Part shown: positions 21,352 to 33,757 of the stretch, piece after piece | Layout: the number at the start of each line of letters is the position of its first letter | Position numbering within the stretch: the stretch's first letter is position 1 | Assembly (NCBI GenBank): GCA_000827265.1 | Contig: KN834795.1 | Coordinates: forward strand, 1 to 61,703 | DNA length: 61,703 bases | DNA from: Collybiopsis luxurians FD-317 M1 | Lineage: Eukaryota; Basidiomycota; Agaricomycetes; Agaricales; Omphalotaceae | Direction: 5' to 3' | The notes under the pieces: model-generated | The model's database searches: none | The model's input: only the letters and a program-made list of their open reading frames with translations | Told to the model about the DNA's origin: nothing | Position numbers and translations under genes: made by a program

Positions 21352-22639
21352 ACCCAGCAAATGGATGGGTGGCTGTATTAGGCCCCAGAGGTGAGAGAGG
21401 AGAGCCAGGTCCTGCAGGACAAGATGCAAGTCAGATTCCTGAATTTGATCAGCAAAAGATTTATTAAATAAGGAAGCAAAACTCAATGTCAAAAAACCTA
21501 ACCCTTTTAATGGTTCCAATAGGTGGAAATGGGAACCTTTTCTCTTGCAAGTTCATCATACTTTCATGGCCAAACCTACTATCTATGAGAATGATCCAGA
21601 TAAAATTGGTTTTGCTGTCTCCTATCTGACAGGGGCAGCAGCTACTCACTACAACAATTTGCTGAAACAGGAAGAGGCTGGGATCCCTGCCCCTGCTCTC
21701 TGTACTTGGATTGACTTTGTTGCAGAATTCACACTGTATTTTAGATTATTTGATCCTGCACAAGATGCACAGGTGAAACTGGCCTGGATCAAGCAGATGG
21801 ATAATGAATCATTTGCAACATTTATTATTTGATTCCAGGAGTATGTGTTCAAGATGGGATACAATGACATGGCATTAGTAGCAATACTCCGAGGGGCAGT
21901 AACAAGAAGTCTCAACATTGCAGTAGCAGCTCAAACTCATCCCCCTCAGAATTATCCACAATGGGTACAGCAATTCCAGGAGTTGGACAATTCAATTTGT
22001 GCAACCAATGCAGCTCATTCTCATGAAGGAAATTCTGGTTTCGGGACATATAATCTTATGGCCCCATCAAATCCTCAAAACTCTAACCCACAACAAGGAT
22101 CCAATAATAATAACCCCCGGCAAGCAGGGGGTCAACAAGGTAGGAATCAAGGTAACTGGTCCAACCATCAAAGGGGAGCTGCAGCCTGGGATAGTAATGT
22201 AAATTTGGACAATATTAGTAGTGCGGCATATGGACAATCTGAGGACTTTACAAGTATCTCAAGTCAGAATGGAAATAGTGGAGAAGGCTTAGAAAACCAG
22301 GGAGGAAACAATGGAGTCTCGAAAAACCCAGAAGATGAAGAATTCCTATGGGCAATTTGAGCTGCCAGGACTCCCAAGCAAGTTGAGGAATTCCATTGAT
22401 GTTGTAAATTGGGACTCTGCTACAATTGTGGAAGCTCAGATCATATTGGTAAAGATTGCAAAAATCAGGAGAATTGGGATCCTCCAAAAAATGGAACTTC
22501 AAATATAAAAAATCAACAAAGTGACCAGTTGAGGGCTGCAACTTTTACCTTGGAAGGGGACCTGTCTAACAATGAAATTTGGAATGTCAAGATAGAAAAT
22601 GACTCAGGAAAAGCAGAGGGGATTCCAAAGACACACTAA
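21352..22639 (+). pseudogene. Element C gag core, continuation after the nested insertion
   Basis: The frame resumes with a collagen-like stretch (GPRGERGEPGPAGQD), then the gag domain (PFNGSNRWKWEPF, YLTGAAATHYNNLL, WIDFVAEFTLYF), an Asn/Gln/Gly-rich spacer and the zinc knuckle CYNCGSSDHIGKDC (22418-22459). A stop near 21832 and frameshifts near 22350-22400 break it. Confidence 0.85.
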
Positions 22640-23455
22640 GAGCAACCTGGAATCCAAAAAACCCTGCTCAAGCAGTCTGTTGTGGGGCAGTAATAGAAAA
22701 AACATACCCAGCTTGTCTCTCATCTCACTCTAACAACTCATTTCTTGTCTTGACACATTTCTGATTCTGAAAATCTAAACTATAATACTCTCATCAACTC
22801 AGGTGCAACTCATTCTTTTATTGATAAAAACCTTGCAGAAAAATTCCCAAAAAATATTTCTCATTTAGATACTCCAATCCCACTTGAATTATTCAACGGC
22901 CAACCAACTTTGGCAGGGGATATAACAAAAATTTTTAAAGATACTATCACCTTCACCAATAGTTCAATTCAAACAGTTGAATTCCTAATAACCCAACTAC
23001 ACCCAACAGCTCCTATTGTGTTAGGTTTACCATGGCTCAAAGAATTCAATCCTGAAATAAATTGGAAAGATTTGACTTTGACATTCCAAGGAAGAGAATG
23101 AATTTCAGCTTCACTAGTTGATTTGTTCACCAGGATATGGAACTTGAATACTAGTGAGAAGCAGGATACACCAATCCCTGACTCAAAACACAAATCAGCC
23201 TATAGTGAACAAATAAATGAAGAAGAAAATGTGGATGTAGACTCTTCAGTTTTGGAATTCAACAAATGGTTGATTTACATGAATTGGGCTAATGATTATG
23301 ACAAGGATCTCAAAAAATGGAAAAATAAATACAATATAGGGGACAATGGAAATGGATACTCCGAGAAAGCATTGAAAGCTTGGGCAGAAAGGATTGATGA
23401 AAGAAGTTCAAAACTGCCAGCATACAAGCAGAAATGCAGGTGGATATATAAATGA
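22640..23455 (+). pseudogene. Element C protease with lost active site
   Basis: Aligns with the element A protease. The motif reads [12 protein letters not shown], so the catalytic Asp is Asn; the codons ATC AAC are explained by loss of a CpG that spanned [22 protein letters not shown] is kept. A TGA at 23098-23100 and other stops interrupt it. Confidence 0.82.
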
Positions 23456-24540
23456 GTCAGAAAATTGCATCAGGATTCTATTCCACAAGGCCTGTCAACA
23501 AGGGTATTAAATATCTCAAAAACCTCTGCACTCCAGCAATGGAGAAGATGTACAAAATGAGGGATGAAGATAGGAAAACCTGAAAAGGTCAAAAGGAGAA
23601 TGGGTCCAAACCTCCCAGGCAAGGCAGTAAGTCTTATAAGTGCAGCTGCAATGGACACTATAATATGAGATGGAATGCCTGCCTATTTCCTGCATATCAC
23701 CACAGTCCTGAATCAAGTGAATAATGAGATGGATCAATCCAAAGTCAAAGCCATAATGTCTTGGCCAGTTCTTTGAAATGTCAAAGAACTGCAATCATTT
23801 TTGGGATTCACAAATTTCTATTGCAGATTTATTGACAATTATAGTGGAATAACAAAAGCCCTAACATCACTACTGTGAAAGGATGCTATTTGGCATTGGG
23901 ACAAATTGTGTCAAAGGTGTTTCAATTTATTAAAAAATGCCTTTACACATGCCCCAGTACTACAACATTTTGACCCCAAACTTCTGATTATTCTGGAATG
24001 TGATGCATCAGATTGGGCAATAGCAGGAATATTGTCTTAGCAGGATCTGAAAACTGGAGAAATACATCCAATTGGTTTTCATACTTGATCCATGATACAA
24101 GCTGAAATAAATTACAATATTTATGACAAGGAATTACTGGCTATTGTGGAATGTTTCAAAGTTTGGAGAGCCTATTGTGACAGTTCAAGATTCCAAATAT
24201 GAGTCTACTCTGATCATAATAACCTGCAATGGTTCATGACCACCAAACAGCTATCAGCAAGACAAGCTAGGTGGTCAGAAGCTTTGTCAGGATTCAACTT
24301 TCAAATCAATTATTGACCCAGAACTTTGGGAGCAAAACTAGATGCTCTGATGAGACAAGCAGATGTATAGTGAAAGAAAGAAATTGATAGGGACTCTGCT
24401 AGAGCAGGAAGAGAGCAAATATTGATTCCTCTGGAACAACTCAATCCAGCATTGCTTTTAAATGAGGATTTGTTATTAGAACAAATTTAAAAGGCAGAAC
24501 AAGATGAGTTCATGCGAGATACAATAGAGCTGATTTGAGA
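23456..24540 (+). pseudogene. Element C deleted reverse transcriptase and RNase H
   Basis: The polymerase core is missing: sequence that precedes the reverse transcriptase in element A is joined near 23728 to the MDQSKVKAIMSW segment, a deletion of about 850 bp with a few shared bases at the junction. The RNase H part retains ECDASDWAIAG and [10 protein letters not shown] but has many stops, mostly TGA. Confidence 0.83.
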
Positions 24541-24912
24541 AGGAAAGATTAAAAATGTGGTATTCAAACACAAGTTACTTATACAACAAGGTCAAATATA
24601 TGTCCCTAGTGACACAGACCTTCGACAAGATGTACTATCCATCTATCATGATCACACACTCAGAGGACATCTGGGCAAGAAGAAAACAAAAAAGATACTC
24701 AATCAGTTGTTCTTTTGGAAAGGAAGCAGCAAGGACATACATCACTATGTACAAAGCTGCCATACTTGTATAAGATCCAAGGCTAAAAAGTGGGAGATAG
24801 CACATCCAAGGAAACAAAAGTTACCTCTCAAGCTCCTCAAAGAACTCAAAAGCCTAGCCCTGCAAGACAAGGAGGAAAGGGAGTTGAGACAGGCAGTTGA
24901 ATCTGTCATTTA
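24541..24912 (+). pseudogene. Element C truncated integrase fused to the chromodomain tail
   Basis: The HHCC zinc-binding region (YHDHTLRGHLG, SCHTCIRSKA) is joined at about 24787 directly to the basic tail after the chromodomain (HPRKQKLPLKLL..). About 1.05 kb covering the catalytic core, GPY/F region and chromodomain is deleted. The frame happens to stay open through the junction and gives a 118-codon fusion. Confidence 0.82.
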
Positions 24913-24946
24913 AGCAGGAGAAATGACTCTCAAAATTGAAACCTCA

Positions 24947-24966
24947 ACCTTAAAGGGGGGGTAAAA
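24947..24966 (+). promoter_or_regulatory. Internal polypurine tract of element C
   Basis: CCTTAAAGGGGGGGTAAAA, the counterpart of the internal tract of element A. Just after it (about 24980) lies the deletion that removed AS2. Confidence 0.6.
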
Positions 24967-25262
24967 GCAATACTTCAATGCCCAATACAAGTCTAATAAG
25001 GAATGAAATGTGCAGCCACATGCATACACTTCATGGAAATTTTTGAATACTTTGATTCTCAGGAGATCTCTTATTTCAAACCTGGGGCAATTTCTCATTC
25101 ACACAAAGGAGGAGCTCAAAAAAGAAAAAAGATTTAATTTGAAAAAAAAAAAAAAGTACAATCATTCAGCTATGTAAAGGAGAGAAGGAATTCAAGACAA
25201 AAACACTATCTAATTGATACAGGGATCTATCTAGGCACAAGAAAACCATGAGGCAAAAAACC

Positions 25263-27879
25263 CTAGGAACTGCTGGATGAAGGCTTGGAGGGTGAAGCAG
25301 CTGCAAACTGTCCTTGAACCAACTCAAAAAGCTGTTGGAGCTGGGCAAGTTCTGTGTCCTGTGACTGCAAATCTTCTGCGGCAAGTTGTCAGGCCTCTTC
25401 ACTTGCAGCCAACTTCCCTTTCAAACCCTCAATCTCACTCTCTTGTCCCTCCAATGTCCCCCTCAATAGCTGAGTCTCCTACAAAGAAATTCAATTAAAC
25501 ACTAAGTCAGTTGAACAAGAAGGAAGAAACTCACCAATGACTGAGCATCACCCCTGAAATGCCTCATGAACGATTTCAAACAGGTCAGTTTTTTGTCCTT
25601 TTCCTTCAATTGGCTGTCTTGTGAAGACACTTGCTCCTTCAAATGGAGATTCTTGGTCTCCAAATGATCTGTCTTCTGTGACAAAGATTGATACTCCCAA
25701 TAGGCTTGGAAGAGCTCATCCTGCTGAGCATCAATGATACTGGCAGAGGACAAATTGATCATCAAAAGGGACTCAATGAACTGGGTCAAACTGCAATTCA
25801 AGAACAGCGCAGGAGGTTCAGAAGAAGGATGTTTCTATAAAGGAAATGCAGAAACAATTAGTGATACAACAAAAAGCCAGAAACAAAGAAGTTACTCACC
25901 AATTGTTCCTTGAGTTCATTAAAAATGCCTTGAACCAACCCATCCGCCAAAGTCCAGAGATCTTGCTCCATCATTGTCTTACTGGAACTAGATAACAACT
26001 CAGCAACCTGCATAACAATGCATTCAATTGCAGTTTGAATCACTTAACAGAGTTAGTTAGGATGACTATATGAGTAAAAACAATGTTCAAAAAGAAAAAC
26101 TTACTTTCATCTTGAGATGGGATAGAACTGTCAGAAGGAACCGGTTTGATGAGAGGTTCAAAAAACCAAGTCTTCAAACTGGAAACCTCACAATAAGGCT
26201 GCCTATTGTTGACTTTCCAACACCCCCAGCAGTCCAGTATTTATTGTCTGTAAAAGGCCTAGTAATATAATTAATTTTTCCCTTGAATTATAATATTTTT
26301 TTCCATTGTTAAATAATAAATACTAAGGTAGTAAAAAATATAGTGAAATAATCAATATCACAGCGCCTTTCCCACGGGTAAAAGGCGCCGTTAATTACGT
26401 AATTTATCGCGTGATTTTTCCTATATTTTACCATATTTTTTCCAACTGTAATTGCATAAATCCATATCTGATGACAGATATAAGATTTTACAGCTGCGAA
26501 AAGCAACGGGCACTCATCGGAACAATATCAAAATGAGCAGGTGCTCATCGCCTGTTGCTTTTCGCAGCGGTAAAAGCTTATATTTGTCATCAGATATAGG
26601 TTTAGAAATAGAAATTCTTTCCCATGGGTGATATGTATTCAATTACGGCCGGAAAAAAATATGGTAAAATACAGGAAAAATCACGCAATAAATTACGTAA
26701 TTAGCGGCGCCTTTTACGCGTAAAAAAGGCGCTGTAATATCAATTATTTCACCATATCTTTTACTACCTCAATATTTATTATTTAACAATGGAAAAAAAT
26801 ATTATAATTCAAGGGAAAAATTAATTATGTTACTAGGCCTTTTACAGACAATAAATACCAGACTGCTGGGGGTGCAAACAACTGCAGGCTTCATTGGAAT
26901 GGGAGCAGGCACTGCAGGAATAGGAGCAGATGCAGGAGGGACATCCTCTGGGTGGTCCAAATCCATGGATTCCATAGCATCGGGAGCCTCCATCTTGACA
27001 TTGACATCTACAGGGTCACAAATGACCTCCTTCCCCTTACAAGACAGAGCTGGAACAAGTTGTTTGTGACTCAGCTCCCCTAACTGCACCCTCTCCTGCC
27101 GAAGGAGCTGACTCTTTCAAAAAGCATTTGAGGAGATGACTAGAAAGATAATGAGTACTTACCCTAATCACAGACTCATCAGACTTACCTGCTTCCCTTT
27201 TGCTCTCCTGAACCCTCAGTTTTTCTGATGCCAATCCTAACACCTTCAGATGTTTGTGATAATATGGGTAATTGCATAGCCCAGTCATTAGGGCAGTCCA
27301 TTCCTTGTCTTGAATAACAAAGTTCCTATGACTCAACACAAAGCAATAGGCAATGACAAGGGGAAGCTTTGCAAAGATATGGAACTGGAGGAGTTGAAAG
27401 ATGCTTTTGAACAAAAAAAATTTCTTGCTTGTTGGGTAGTTCATCTTGCAAGTGGCACAAGAGAGGGAATTTGAATGAAGGGAGCAGGAGGACTGGAGAT
27501 TATGCAAAGCACAATACTCACAAGAGGGGTAGAGTGCAAATATCTTATGCCACTTGCCATCAGGCACCTGTTCCAAAACCTCCAGACTCAAATTGGCAAG
27601 ATATGCATCATCATATATTGATTGGACATTGGAAGGAAGGGAAGAAGAGGTACTGGCAGAAACTGGGACAGAGGGATACCTGAGGAGCGAACTACATTCA
27701 AATGCCATGTGTCACATTGTCTTGGCCACTGGAGGAACAGAAGGAAGAGTGTTGGAAAGAGGAATGGCTGACACTGGTTGGACAGCCAGGGGAAATTTGA
27801 TGATAATTTGAGGCCTCAATCCTCCTGAAGTACTGGAAGAGGCAATTGGTTGGTCAGGGAACAATTGCAAAGCAGACAT
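25263..27879 (-). pseudogene. AS1 copy in element C, interrupted by a foldback element
   Basis: The gene starts at ATG 27879 (MSALQLFPDQPIASSS..) and ends at TAG 25263-25265. It has the same five-exon layout as the element A copy, with canonical donors for intron 1 (GTAAGT) and intron 3 (GTGAGT). The Cys-rich motif is CEYC..CSLH..CATC. The coiled-coil C-terminus is clear (EYQSLSQKTDHLETKNLHLKEQ). A TGA after VAKTM corresponds to CAA in element A. Exon 2 is split by the 650-bp foldback element. Its promoter TATA box near 27930 is conserved. Confidence 0.75.
26223..26872. mobile_element. Foldback (MITE-like) element, nearly perfect palindrome
   Basis: The left end CCCCCAGCAGTCCAGTATTT is the inverse of the right end, and the inverted arms run about 300 bp each toward a centre near 26535. 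Likely 8-bp target duplications are TTCCAACA (26215-26222) and TGCAAACA (26873-26880), 6 of 8 identical. The arms keep many CpG sites (GGCGCCGTTAATTACG, GCGAAAAGCAACGGG) while the host element has almost none, so the insertion is much younger than element C. No transposase is encoded. An 8-bp duplication suggests a hAT-like mobiliser, but the termini are not typical. Confidence 0.85.
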
Positions 27880-28078
27880 AGTGGTCAAAGGGAAAGAGGA
27901 AAATGACTCAAAAACCCAGAGTGCCAGCTTTATAAGGCCTTCGGACTTGGAGTTTTTGATCAAAATTTAGCAGCCGGCACATCAAAACTCAATCTGACAG
28001 TGCAGCAGTCACAACACTGTATTGCATCAAAAGCTACATGTCAAAAGCTACATGCAATGCATCCTTTTGAGGGCTCAA

Positions 28079-28096
28079 GGACCTTAGGGGGGATAA
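28079..28096 (+). promoter_or_regulatory. 3' polypurine tract of element C
   Basis: GGACCTTAGGGGGGGATAA immediately before the 3' LTR. Confidence 0.8.
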
Positions 28097-28763
28097 TGTT
28101 ATGCTCTACACTATTTTTTCTGCTCTTTCCAACCAGTACATTCACCACACGACTCAATAATAGTTCTCCCATTCAATCCAGGCTCTCCAATTCTGACACA
28201 CATTTCTCAAGGCGAACTAACCAGTTGCCCATTCCAATTGTTATTCACAAGACCACATGCCTTCCCACAGAGTATAAAAGCCTTGTACCTACATCTCTCA
28301 TGATAATGCTGTTATTACCTGAACTATCTTGACCTGTGTTGTTTCTATTCTCTTGTTCACTAGTTTTCTAATATTATTCTGCTTAACACTAGGTCAAGCA
28401 AACCCCATTGACACTGAGTCACTGGCTTATCTACCTCTCACTTGTTGAACAAATCAACAAGACTATTTGACTGCTGTAGCCTTTTGAATATTTCATCTCA
28501 TAGAAGTCAACCCTCATTAATACCGTCTTAACAAGTTCTTTTGATATACAATTTCTAGTTGCACTGAGCTACTAGATTTGTTATTCGACACTCACGGATC
28601 TTTCCTCAACATCCAATACACAAACTGTACAGGACTTGTTCACCTGTTGTATATAGTGACTCCCCATTGCATATTCTGTCTTGGCTGTGGTATAATAAAT
28701 TACTTTCTATTCCTTGAACCTACTACAAGCTTCTAACAACAAAGGTAGTAAAAGGTCCTAACA
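28097..28763 (+). repeat. 3' LTR of element C
   Basis: Same ends as the 5' LTR, with a deletion of about 30 bp near 28505. TATAAAAG is at about 28273. CpG is nearly absent. Confidence 0.93.
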
Positions 28764-28980
28764 GCCTGTAGGGAGGAGGTGTTTGAGGAGAGTTGGAGAA
28801 ATGGAGCATATTAACCACTGACCTATACTTTGGTATTTCAATTTTGGATCTCTTTGTGCAAAAGCTTCTGCTGGACATATTGAACCTTGGTGGCTACCAT
28901 TGGTATTGGATGTAAATGCACTGAGAACATTTCTTTTTCTTGGAAGGCTGAGAAGATGGACACAGGCTTTGTTTCATTGT
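28764..28980 (-). pseudogene. 5' side of the gene split by element C
   Basis: A minus-strand open stretch with NVLSAFTSNTNGSHQG and YQSIGQWLICSISP. It ends at the right target duplication of element C and continues in the same frame at 3744 on the other side. No family is recognised. Confidence 0.3.
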
Positions 28981-29100
28981 TGGAGAAAGGAAAGGAAGTG
29001 TGTAACTCACTGGTACAAATACCATATTTATAAATACAAGTTTTGAAATGACTCAGTAGGGGTTTTGCAATGACTTGTCATGACTCAAGACTGAAATGAA

Positions 29101-29807
29101 CTAATAAAATTTCCAATAGCTGTACTTGCTTTGTAAATTATTTACAACAAAGGAATCACATCTATCAAGAATATTTTGACTGTTCCAAGTTTTGTTCCAG
29201 ACAGTTTTACTGGGAGCAAGCATACAAGTCTGCTGAATATCTGTAAGAAGGATTATGGAGCCTTGGTCAAGGCCCTTTGAATCCTTCACTGGTCCAACAT
29301 GGTACATGCCTGTGTCATCATGAGGAGAAGGCTTGAAATGAGTGAACTACATTACATAGGCCATAGGCTCTATTGGCCATTCTGCAGGGGTGGGACCCAG
29401 GAAGCTGTCACAATCTACAATTTGCAGAAGACAAAAAATAATGCAAAGCCTTCCCACTCTGCATCCTACATGTGATTGTAAGCATGACACATCTTACCAG
29501 TGACAGAACTGAAGTTAACTTGAACAGCAGAGGACTCTGCTTTGTCTGTGTCCAGCACAATCACTGTGTCAAATTGGGCATTAAGGCTCTTTTTGGAGAC
29601 AGGGCTGGCTTTAATGGTCTCCTGTACAGTGTCTAAATCATTGTTGAACATGTTGAAGGGAGTAAGTTTGAATTGATGCCATATATCCAATGTGGTAAAG
29701 GGAAGGGCACCCTGTAGTGTGAGAATCTTGGGAACCCATTGATGAGAAGGAAGAAGTGAATTTAAATATAATTTCAATTCAGAAATGAAACTGAGAGCTG
29801 AGTGCAT
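29101..29807 (-). pseudogene. C-terminal remnant of a Plavaka-type transposase
   Basis: Two open stretches match the end of the large transposase-associated proteins of agaricomycete Plavaka (CACTA-like) elements as I know them. The first has LPFTTLDIWHQFKLTPFN and FDTVIVLDTDKAES. The second has IILLTDIQQTCMLAPS, NILDRCDSFVVNN and SKYSYW. Between them AYVM*FTHFKP matches the family in a third piece. The catalytic part upstream is missing, so this is a 5'-truncated relic. Confidence 0.7.
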
Positions 29808-31059
29808 TATGGGTATTTGGTAATAAGTGTGGTCTGAGCTAGTAATGAACTTGCAAAGAATCTGCTTTTAACCCAATCAGATCAGACTGAAAGGTATAGT
29901 ATGCAAGTAAGGAGGTTATCAAAGGTTCCCTTGCATATTATCAAATATTGGAACACAGTTGAAGAGAAAGAAAAGGGTTATTTAGACTATGTCAGTCAAT
30001 GTTGCTGAACACAATGAATACAGAAGAAACAGAAGTGGGGGTATGTGTAAAGGTTAACAAGCTCAACTACCAGTTTCACTTGGTCAGTGTCATCAAAGCA
30101 ACTGAACACCATGAGCTTAGCCAGCTATACTGGAGTTCACTTGACTTCAAGCTTATTAGGTGTATTCCTAAGGTCACTTGGAATAAGGAAGCTTATACAG
30201 TGCAATCTGCAGGTCACTTCAGTCCTTTCACTGAGCAAGAACCACCAACAATGCTTATATGGTGCAATCTGCAGGTCACCTTGCAGGCTTTTACACACTT
30301 TACTTCTTTTCAAGTAGGCTTAGCATATTCAGACTGTCTTCACTGAAGCTTAAACAAGTCACTGACTGTTCAACCTATGCCTTTGTAGACTAGAGCCTGG
30401 GCTGTATATGCCAGGGAGGTGAGGTCCATATGAGGTTCACCCTATATCCAGTCCCTCTCCTCAAGATATGTCAACAACTTTGCAGTCTAGTTTCTGGGAG
30501 TTTCAAACAGAAATTCCTATTCAACTGAGTCCAGTGGTTAACATGAGCAATTATAGCTATTAACAGCTAAGGCACTTTAACCCCATTGATAATCTTGCCA
30601 CTCTAGCAAATTGAGATAGGCTTGTATCTAAAACTGAGATTCATGCTATCTACTATTACACCTTTTATACTGTACAATCTCCTAGTTTTCCTAAATATTA
30701 TTAATATGCATACATCCCAAAGTATTTCTATTTCCATGAATTTGTTTGACTAAATTTTGTAGAACCCTCTTTTGGTTTCAGCCAGTTACCATTTCTGGTT
30801 TGCCAAAGTATTGTTAAGCCAGAGGCTAAAGGTTCATTCTGCTTCTGCCTGTTCTGCAGTCCTCTGTTAGCCTATCAGGCTTCTGCAATTTCTTGTTGAC
30901 TCAAGTCATGTCCAATTTTTATCAGAAGCCCAGCAAGCCAAGTAATTATCTCTAACCCTTCAGCCAATAACAATATTCCTGTTTCCTGGCCGGTAGATCT
31001 CTTTACACCTGTACCATGCTTTGAAAGCTATTATTAGTATTGCCAAGACAGTCCAGACT
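29808..31059. other. Repeat-derived, no gene recognised
   Basis: CpG-poor, many stops. A short duplication (GTGCAATCTGCAGGTCAC near 30200 and 30262) lies inside. A 115-codon plus-strand frame (29999-30346) shows no motif. Confidence 0.4.
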
Positions 31060-31590
31060 TTCAGTCATTGAGTTTTGCCTCAACAGTATCACCTGTGTGT
31101 TTTGTCACAGAACAAAGTCAGTGAAGCCACCTATGACTTCCATGTGATCATTTGTCCTTATCCTATCAATGTCATAGAAGCAGACCAAGTCAATGAGGCC
31201 TTGTCAATCAAGACTTTATTGAACACATTCCCTTCATTGACATACTTTGTTACTCAGTTGTCATAATGTAGTATGAGCTTTTTGTTTATCCTTGATGAAT
31301 AGAAGTCCTTCAATGGCCTAGGCCATATTGTGTTCATGAGATTTTTAATAAGCTTTGTTGACTGTGATCCATCAGTCGCTGACACTTCCTCACAAGCCAC
31401 TCAGGACTTATAGTATAGGTGCATCACAAGGTATCTTAAACATGTACCATCATTCAGTGACCCATATTGGTACAATAGGTCTCTCCAGATTTGACTGACA
31501 GCTTCAGGCTCAATACAGTCCTCAATATACCACATAATTGAACATATGAAACACAGGATCAAGTGTTTTGTTTAGATTTGAACTGTAGCT
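31060..31590 (+). repeat. Interspersed repeat, copy 1 (inverted copy near 43 kb)
   Basis: About 530 bp is shared in inverted orientation with 42905-43480. Both copies keep a frame of about 60 codons beginning HLCVLSQNKVSEATYDFH and ending LTYFVTQLS, with no stop in either. A TATA-like TATATAAG lies at 31637, just before a gag remnant, so the repeat could be the LTR of that element. I cannot prove this. Confidence 0.6.
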
Positions 31591-33757
31591 AAAAAATCAG
31601 CTTATCATTGGATCATATTAGTAATACTTGCTGAACTCAGATAGTATATAAGTAGCTTGTTCACTTGTAGCTAGGTTAGTTCACTTTAACACAGACACTA
31701 TCCCTGTCATTCAAGTGACTCTAACTGTGTGTGCAAAATCTCACACATTTTTGACAGTACAGCTCTCTCTACTCTCTTAAACTTTTCTCTATGGCCTTTG
31801 CTCTGGATTTCAACTCCAGTTTGATCACCTGGTTGTGTCCAACACTGACTGTTATTCCAACCTCAAAATCTTCCAAGGTATGTCTTTTACTCCCAGGTAC
31901 AACACTCACTTTCAAGGCAAGGTTGCCACTGGCACTGGTAACCAACCAGGTGAGCCTACCTTGAGTATTATTTGTACTGACTCCACAGCATTTAACCCTG
32001 GTCATGGGGCTATGCAAGTGGAAACACTTTGTGCGCAAGGTCCAGCACCTGTAAGTTGGACAGTTGAGGATAGTGGCAATTATTCTTACCATGATGTTGC
32101 TGCTTCCCACTCCTCAGTTTCTCCCAGAAGAACTGAGTTAGTTTACCCGGAACCCTCTGAGGATCCTGTACATACATACATTAGTAACAATGTTGTAGTT
32201 ATGTCTGGTAAAAATAATGATCTATTGGGATTATCCTCTATGGCTGAGCCTGATGAGGATGATGGTCAAGGACCTTGGACTGCAGTCCAACTGTGTAGGT
32301 CCAAAAGCTTGGGCAATATTAGAAACATGGAAAGAAACCTGTTTAAGGTACCTGCAGTGCTCATAAAGGAACAACAAGCCACTGTTAAAGCTGCTGAGAA
32401 AGGATTAACTCCCTCTCAGAAGGAGCTCATCCATTGTAGGGATGAAAAAGTCAGATCACAGAACTGGGTGCACAACTGCTCTGCTTCCCGAGAAGCTGGC
32501 CCATCAAATTACTTGGCCAAGGGAAAATTCACTGATCATAACAATGAGATCAGTGACCAGGAACTTAACATCAAGGCACAGAAAGCTGCTCTCAAATGAT
32601 GGAACTCCATTCATCATGCTAAGGCCCATCAGTCCATGAATGATGTCCCAGCTGTTGAAGATGCTCACATGCCGAAATGCCATAAGAGCAAGAACAGCTT
32701 AAAGAAATCAAAAACTTATAAAGTCAAGCATATCCATGCTGTATCAGATACTGGTTCTGAAAGGGATACAAGTAATTGAATGGCATTATTAAACCTATGT
32801 CTTCTTGTCATTCCAAGCAACTTAAGCAGGTCTTGGAAGGACACACTGCTACCCCTGCATCACATTGAGGTGATAGATTGTTCACACAACCAGCTGATCA
32901 ACTTCCTCATGATAGCATTCTTGCGCAAGCATTACAAGTGTCCGAGAAGTCAAAGGATAAAAGGACTTTGGAGCCTTCTAAGAAAAAGAAGAAAGTTCAT
33001 GTTATGGAATCAAGCAGTAGTGATGAGTATAGTTCCACATTGGAACCATCCTCTGACCCATCTGACTCTAGTAGTGACTCTGGCTCTGAGACAAGCAATG
33101 GTTCTGAGACATCAGACAATAGTGAATTGTCAGAAAGTTTGCACTTGGATGGTTCATCCCCCGACTCATCAGATTCATCACCTTCATTGTCCGATAAATC
33201 AGAAAGTTCTTCCTATACTTCATCTAGCCCTAGTGGAAGTCAAGGAAGAAGTGGTCATCCAAGTGGAAAAACTGGTCTCAGAAAAGGAAAGTTAAGAAAA
33301 GGCTCATTTGCCCCATTGAACCCCTAGTATATGATGGTTCAGCAGCTGCTGAGAAGTATCACTGCTTTGCACTGGAAGGATACCAGCATTGTAAGTCAGG
33401 AGATATACCTAAAAAGGAACATGTATTTTTACTCTCACACTTTACAGAAGGACAAGCTCATTCCTTCTTCACACAGAAGGTTGCAAAAAATCATACTAAA
33501 TGGTCACTTCAGTGATACTTTGAAGAGATGTTTAATTTTTGTTTTCCAATCGATTATTGCAGTCAGCAATGTGAAAAAACTAAACACTGCTTTCAGAACC
33601 ATTGTTCAGTGGCTGAGAATGTATATGAATGAGAAAATTTATATAACCTTGTTGGCACAGTTGGCAAATGTGACAAATTAATTAAATTATGGGATGGTTA
33701 TGCATTATGAGTTGCATTGTGCAAAGCTCAACAAAGAGGTATTGTCTTGGAAACTGT
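31591..33757 (+). pseudogene. Gypsy gag remnant with long Ser-rich leader
   Basis: Open stretches 31835-32599 and 32878-33327 are in different frames. The second is extremely Ser/Asp/Glu-rich (SSSSDEYSS.., DSSSDSGSETS) after a Lys stretch. Downstream, across frameshifts and stops, the gag domain of an agaricomycete Gypsy family can be followed: EPLVYDGSAA, VFLLSHFTEGQAHSFF, NFCFPIDY, KHCFQNH, YNLVGTVG. No protease or polymerase follows; the gag is cut by an LTR fragment at 33755. Confidence 0.7.

Larger units (their letters stand above)
3745..28763 (+). mobile_element. Element C: old Ty3/Gypsy chromovirus with nested insertions
   Basis: The element is bounded by two LTRs (697 and 667 bp, TGTTA..TAACA ends) and an imperfect 5-bp target duplication, ACCTG left and GCCTG right. 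It reads gag (4470 on), interrupted by element A, then gag core, protease, RNase H, integrase start, chromodomain tail, antisense gene AS1 and a polypurine tract next to the 3' LTR. Its own sequence is about 10.7 kb. Compared with element A it lacks about 850 bp of reverse transcriptase (junction near 23728), about 1.05 kb of integrase (near 24787) and about 1.15 kb containing AS2 (near 24980). It is almost devoid of CpG and full of stops, so it cannot be autonomous. Confidence 0.93.

Noticed and set aside
4773..25000. Alternative genetic code with TGA as a sense codon, suggested by many in-frame TGA codons
   Set aside because: At the same codons the other element copy has CGA or CAA, which is explained by CpG decay, and real gene ends use TGA (AS2).
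26340..26740. tRNA or terminator hairpins suggested by strong local palindromes
   Set aside because: The palindrome extends over 650 bp with transposon-like ends and likely target duplications, so it is a foldback element.
28764..29100. Continuation of the Plavaka-type transposase to the edge of element C
   Set aside because: The conserved family C-terminus ends at about 29101, and the frame beyond shows no family motif; I list it as a separate unknown fragment.
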